Below the pieces are notes generated by a model. The model was not told the origin of the DNA, did not search any database, and saw nothing but the letters and a program-made list of their open reading frames with translations. The position numbers and the translations under genes were made by a program. This document shows, piece by piece, positions 54,642 through 56,516 of a stretch of 56,516 nt of DNA (within the stretch, counting starts at the first letter, position 1; every line of letters begins with the position of its first letter). This DNA is from Pokkaliibacter plantistimulans (lineage in GTDB: Bacteria > Pseudomonadota > Gammaproteobacteria > Pseudomonadales > Balneatricaceae), in assembly GCF_003194385.1 (NCBI RefSeq), contig NZ_LAPT01000007.1:1-56516 (forward strand), in the 5' to 3' direction.

Positions 54642-55567
54642 ATACTCTCCCCTCTGACCAAAGCCACAAACAACTCCTCCAGTCGATTAGCTTTATTTCT
54701 CATACTGACCACTTCAATTCCGTGTGCCTGCAAACCGGAAAACAGCGCTGTAATACCACGCGACTTCTCTACTTCAACTTGCAGCGTATGCTCACCCACA
54801 AGGCTCAACGGGTAATGCTCCAATACCGGTATATCTGCCGGCAGAAGATCACGACTGATATCCAATAAGAACGTCTCAGTATTGAGCTTGGACAGCAGAG
54901 ACCGCATCGACGTGTTCTCGATAATCTCGCCCTTGTTAATGATGGCAATATGTCGGCAGAGATTTTCTGCCTCTTCGAGGTAGTGAGTAGTCAAGATAAT
55001 CGTCGTACCTTCCTCAGAGTTGAGGTCACGCAGAAAATCCCAGAGAGAACGACGTAACTCGATATCCACTCCAGCGGTGGGCTCATCCAGAATGAGCAAC
55101 TTGGGGGAGTGCACCAATGCCCGTGCGATCATCAGCCGCCGCTTCATGCCGCCCGATAGCATTCTTGACACGTTGTTGCGCTTTTCCCATAGATCAAGTT
55201 TTTTCAGTAAACGCTCAGCACGGGGAGCTGCGACATCAGCGGGAATGCCATAATACCCAGCCTGCGTAATGACCACATTCCAGACCTTTTCGAACTGGTT
55301 GAAATTAAACTCTTGTGGCACGACACCGAGCATTTTCTTGGCGTTAGACAGTTTTGTGTCCAGATCATAGCCAAAGATAGTGACTGAGCCTTCCGTCTTT
55401 CTCACCAAGGACGAAACGATACTTAGCGTGGTAGACTTGCCTGCGCCATTAGGCCCTAGCAAAGCGAAAAAATCACCTTGTTCCACATCCAGATCTATGC
55501 CTTTTAAAGCCTCGAAACCATTACCATATACCTTTCGCAACCCACGTATGGTTAGCGCTTTGGTCAT
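54638..55567 (-). CDS. yadG: ABC transporter ATP-binding protein, YadG family
   Basis: 309 aa from the ATG at 55567 (MTKALTIRGLRKVYGNG), which fits YadG; the frame is open to 55588. Walker A GPNGAGKSTT, Q-loop VVPQEFNFN, signature MLSGGMKRRLMIARA, Walker B LLILDEPTAGVDIE and H-loop TTHYLEEAE are intact. It powers YadH. The first gene of yadG-yadH-queF on the minus strand, with about 190 bp to the divergent PA2817-like gene. Confidence 0.94.
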   Translation of the reverse strand: MTKALTIRGLRKVYGNGFEALKGIDLDVEQGDFFALLGPNGAGKSTTLSIVSSLVRKTEGSVTIFGYDLDTKLSNAKKMLGVVPQEFNFNQFEKVWNVVITQAGYYGIPADVAAPRAERLLKKLDLWEKRNNVSRMLSGGMKRRLMIARALVHSPKLLILDEPTAGVDIELRRSLWDFLRDLNSEEGTTIILTTHYLEEAENLCRHIAIINKGEIIENTSMRSLLSKLNTETFLLDISRDLLPADIPVLEHYPLSLVGEHTLQVEVEKSRGITALFSGLQAHGIEVVSMRNKANRLEELFVALVRGESI

Positions 55568-55759
55568 AACCTGTCCCCAATTATGCAATGGCCACCTTTT
55601 TTAGGGTGGAAACCTGGCATTTTCAACCAGGCCTGAGTGAACCAATGCGTTTCGAATTCTGAATCAATCACGCCCGCTTAGTTGCGGCAGTATTACATCA
55701 ACAATGACCGGCTCTCGGTGTATATCCCGGAAAAGCCTGACCTCAAAGGAATCCGCTAC

Positions 55760-56164
55760 ATGAATGATCAACAATGGTTTGAGTATCATCTGGATCAGCT
55801 GCTAGAAAGCCTCAATAAGTTAGAGGCACTGTCAGAATTCGCTCCTGAGCACATCAGCGAGACTGACGAATTATTCTTGGAAAACTTCCAGCATTTGATT
55901 GAAAGCATGTCGACACACAGTGGCGATTGGTACACAGAGGGACAAGACGTCATTAATCAGCTTGTTCGCCTCTATCCTCAGCATACTCATTTGGCGAGTC
56001 GCGACTTGTTTTGGTTTTTCGGCGGCGACTGCCTGCACTTTCTCGATGACGAAGAAATCGAATTCTACCAGAACATTGAAGAGTTGCGCTTTCAGGCTGA
56101 ACAGCAAGGCTTACACTTTGACTATGAAGCTTTAAAAGATCGCTTTGGGAAAACGACGCACTGA
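55760..56164 (+). CDS. PA2817-family protein of unknown function
   Basis: 134 aa from the ATG at 55760 (MNDQQWFEYHLDQLLESLNK) with AGGA upstream; a start at 55682 would add 26 unlike residues. Acidic and helical, no TM or signal peptide. The segment LASRDLFWFFGGDCLHFLDD is the most conserved part of this Pseudomonas/Oceanospirillales family. It lies beside yadG-yadH-queF as in Pseudomonas. Function unknown. Confidence 0.7.
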   Translation: MNDQQWFEYHLDQLLESLNKLEALSEFAPEHISETDELFLENFQHLIESMSTHSGDWYTEGQDVINQLVRLYPQHTHLASRDLFWFFGGDCLHFLDDEEIEFYQNIEELRFQAEQQGLHFDYEALKDRFGKTTH

Positions 56165-56328
56165 TAAGTCTGTTCGGCTGAGCCTCGCCCAATCGGGCTC
56201 AGCCTTCAGGAAAAGCCAAAATGCTGATTTAGTCAGATGTAAGAATGCACACAGGAAATCAAAAGGAATAACATCACAAAGCTGTGATGATGAAGTTCAC
56301 TAAAGGAGAAATAAGACAAGAAAAGAAA

Positions 56329-56404
<76 letters not shown>

Positions 56405-56405
56405 G

Positions 56406-56481
56406 TGGCGTCCCATAGGGGGTTCGAACCCCTGTTACCGCCGTGAAAGGGCGGTGTCCTAGGCCACTAGACGAATGGGAC
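56406..56481 (-). tRNA. tRNA-Glu (anticodon TTC)
   Basis: 76 nt with encoded CCA. Acceptor GTCCCAT pairs with ATGGGAC, anticodon loop CTTTCAC between CCGCC and GGCGG, T-arm AGGGG-TTCGAAC-CCCCT. First of a leftward tRNA-Glu-tRNA-Gly pair; the rest of the window (56482-56516) holds its upstream region. Confidence 0.97.
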
Positions 56482-56516
56482 ACATAACATTCTTTAGCCA
56501 CTTCACTCCTTAGAGG

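Overview
The window comes from a gammaproteobacterial chromosome, most like the Oceanospirillales/Pseudomonadales. The grounds are a cytochrome bo3 operon (cyoABCDE), recC-recB-recD in one operon, a queF/yadH/yadG/PA2817-like block resembling one in Pseudomonas, a CadR-type MerR regulator, and many Lrp and GGDEF/EAL-type regulators. Base composition is GC-rich over most genes and visibly more AT-rich at about 25.95-26.9 kb. No rRNA, CRISPR array or prophage is visible. I cannot assign a species.

Layout. 0-0.2 kb: 3' end of an IS110-family transposase. 0.2-3.3 kb: leftward operon of response regulator, sensor kinase and a lone periplasmic binding protein. 3.6-5.4 kb: an HD-GYP protein and a nitronate monooxygenase. 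5.5-9.15 kb: a TetR-controlled HlyD/ABC-2 exporter resembling cecR-ybhGFSR. 9.25-11.7 kb: a membrane PAS-GGDEF-EAL protein. 11.95-13.5 kb: a DMT exporter divergent from an Lrp-type regulator. 13.57-13.77 kb: a MITE-like element inserted in the loop of a terminator. 13.8-15.7 kb: nitroreductase and quinone oxidoreductase. 15.9-28.35 kb: two identical tRNA-Val(GAC) genes in opposite orientation bracket recD-recB-recC, a small lytic-transglycosylase-like gene coupled to a two-TM membrane protein, and a patchwork of gene remnants. 28.5-30.4 kb: Lrp/AsnC regulator divergent from a YjeH-like amino-acid exporter. 30.5-36.9 kb: YbjN-like protein, Zn/Cd ATPase with CadR, DUF3429, two GNAT-type proteins and YchJ. 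37.3-39.6 kb: Orn/Lys/Arg decarboxylase. 39.7-43.8 kb: DUF2076 protein, COG0523 GTPase, and an NTF2-like protein divergent from an amidohydrolase. 44.7-49.6 kb: cyoABCDE. 50.0-50.2 kb: tRNA-Ser(GGA). 50.3-51.3 kb: thioesterase-like protein and YdjA nitroreductase. 51.8-52.9 kb: an unknown coiled-coil membrane protein. 53.0-56.2 kb: queF, yadH, yadG and a PA2817-like gene. 56.3-56.5 kb: tRNA-Gly(GCC) and tRNA-Glu(TTC).

How parts work together. RecBCD is made from one translationally coupled operon (TAATG and ATGA junctions). The cyo operon encodes the four oxidase subunits plus the haem O synthase they need, and has a near-consensus FNR/Anr box upstream. ZntA and CadR share a MerR-type promoter dyad. 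The least explained parts are the toxin/immunity-like pair beside recC (25996-26843), a three-copy 21-bp-phased operator array between the NTF2-like gene and the amidohydrolase (42435-42489), the inverted tRNA-Val copies, and the terminator carrying a MITE.
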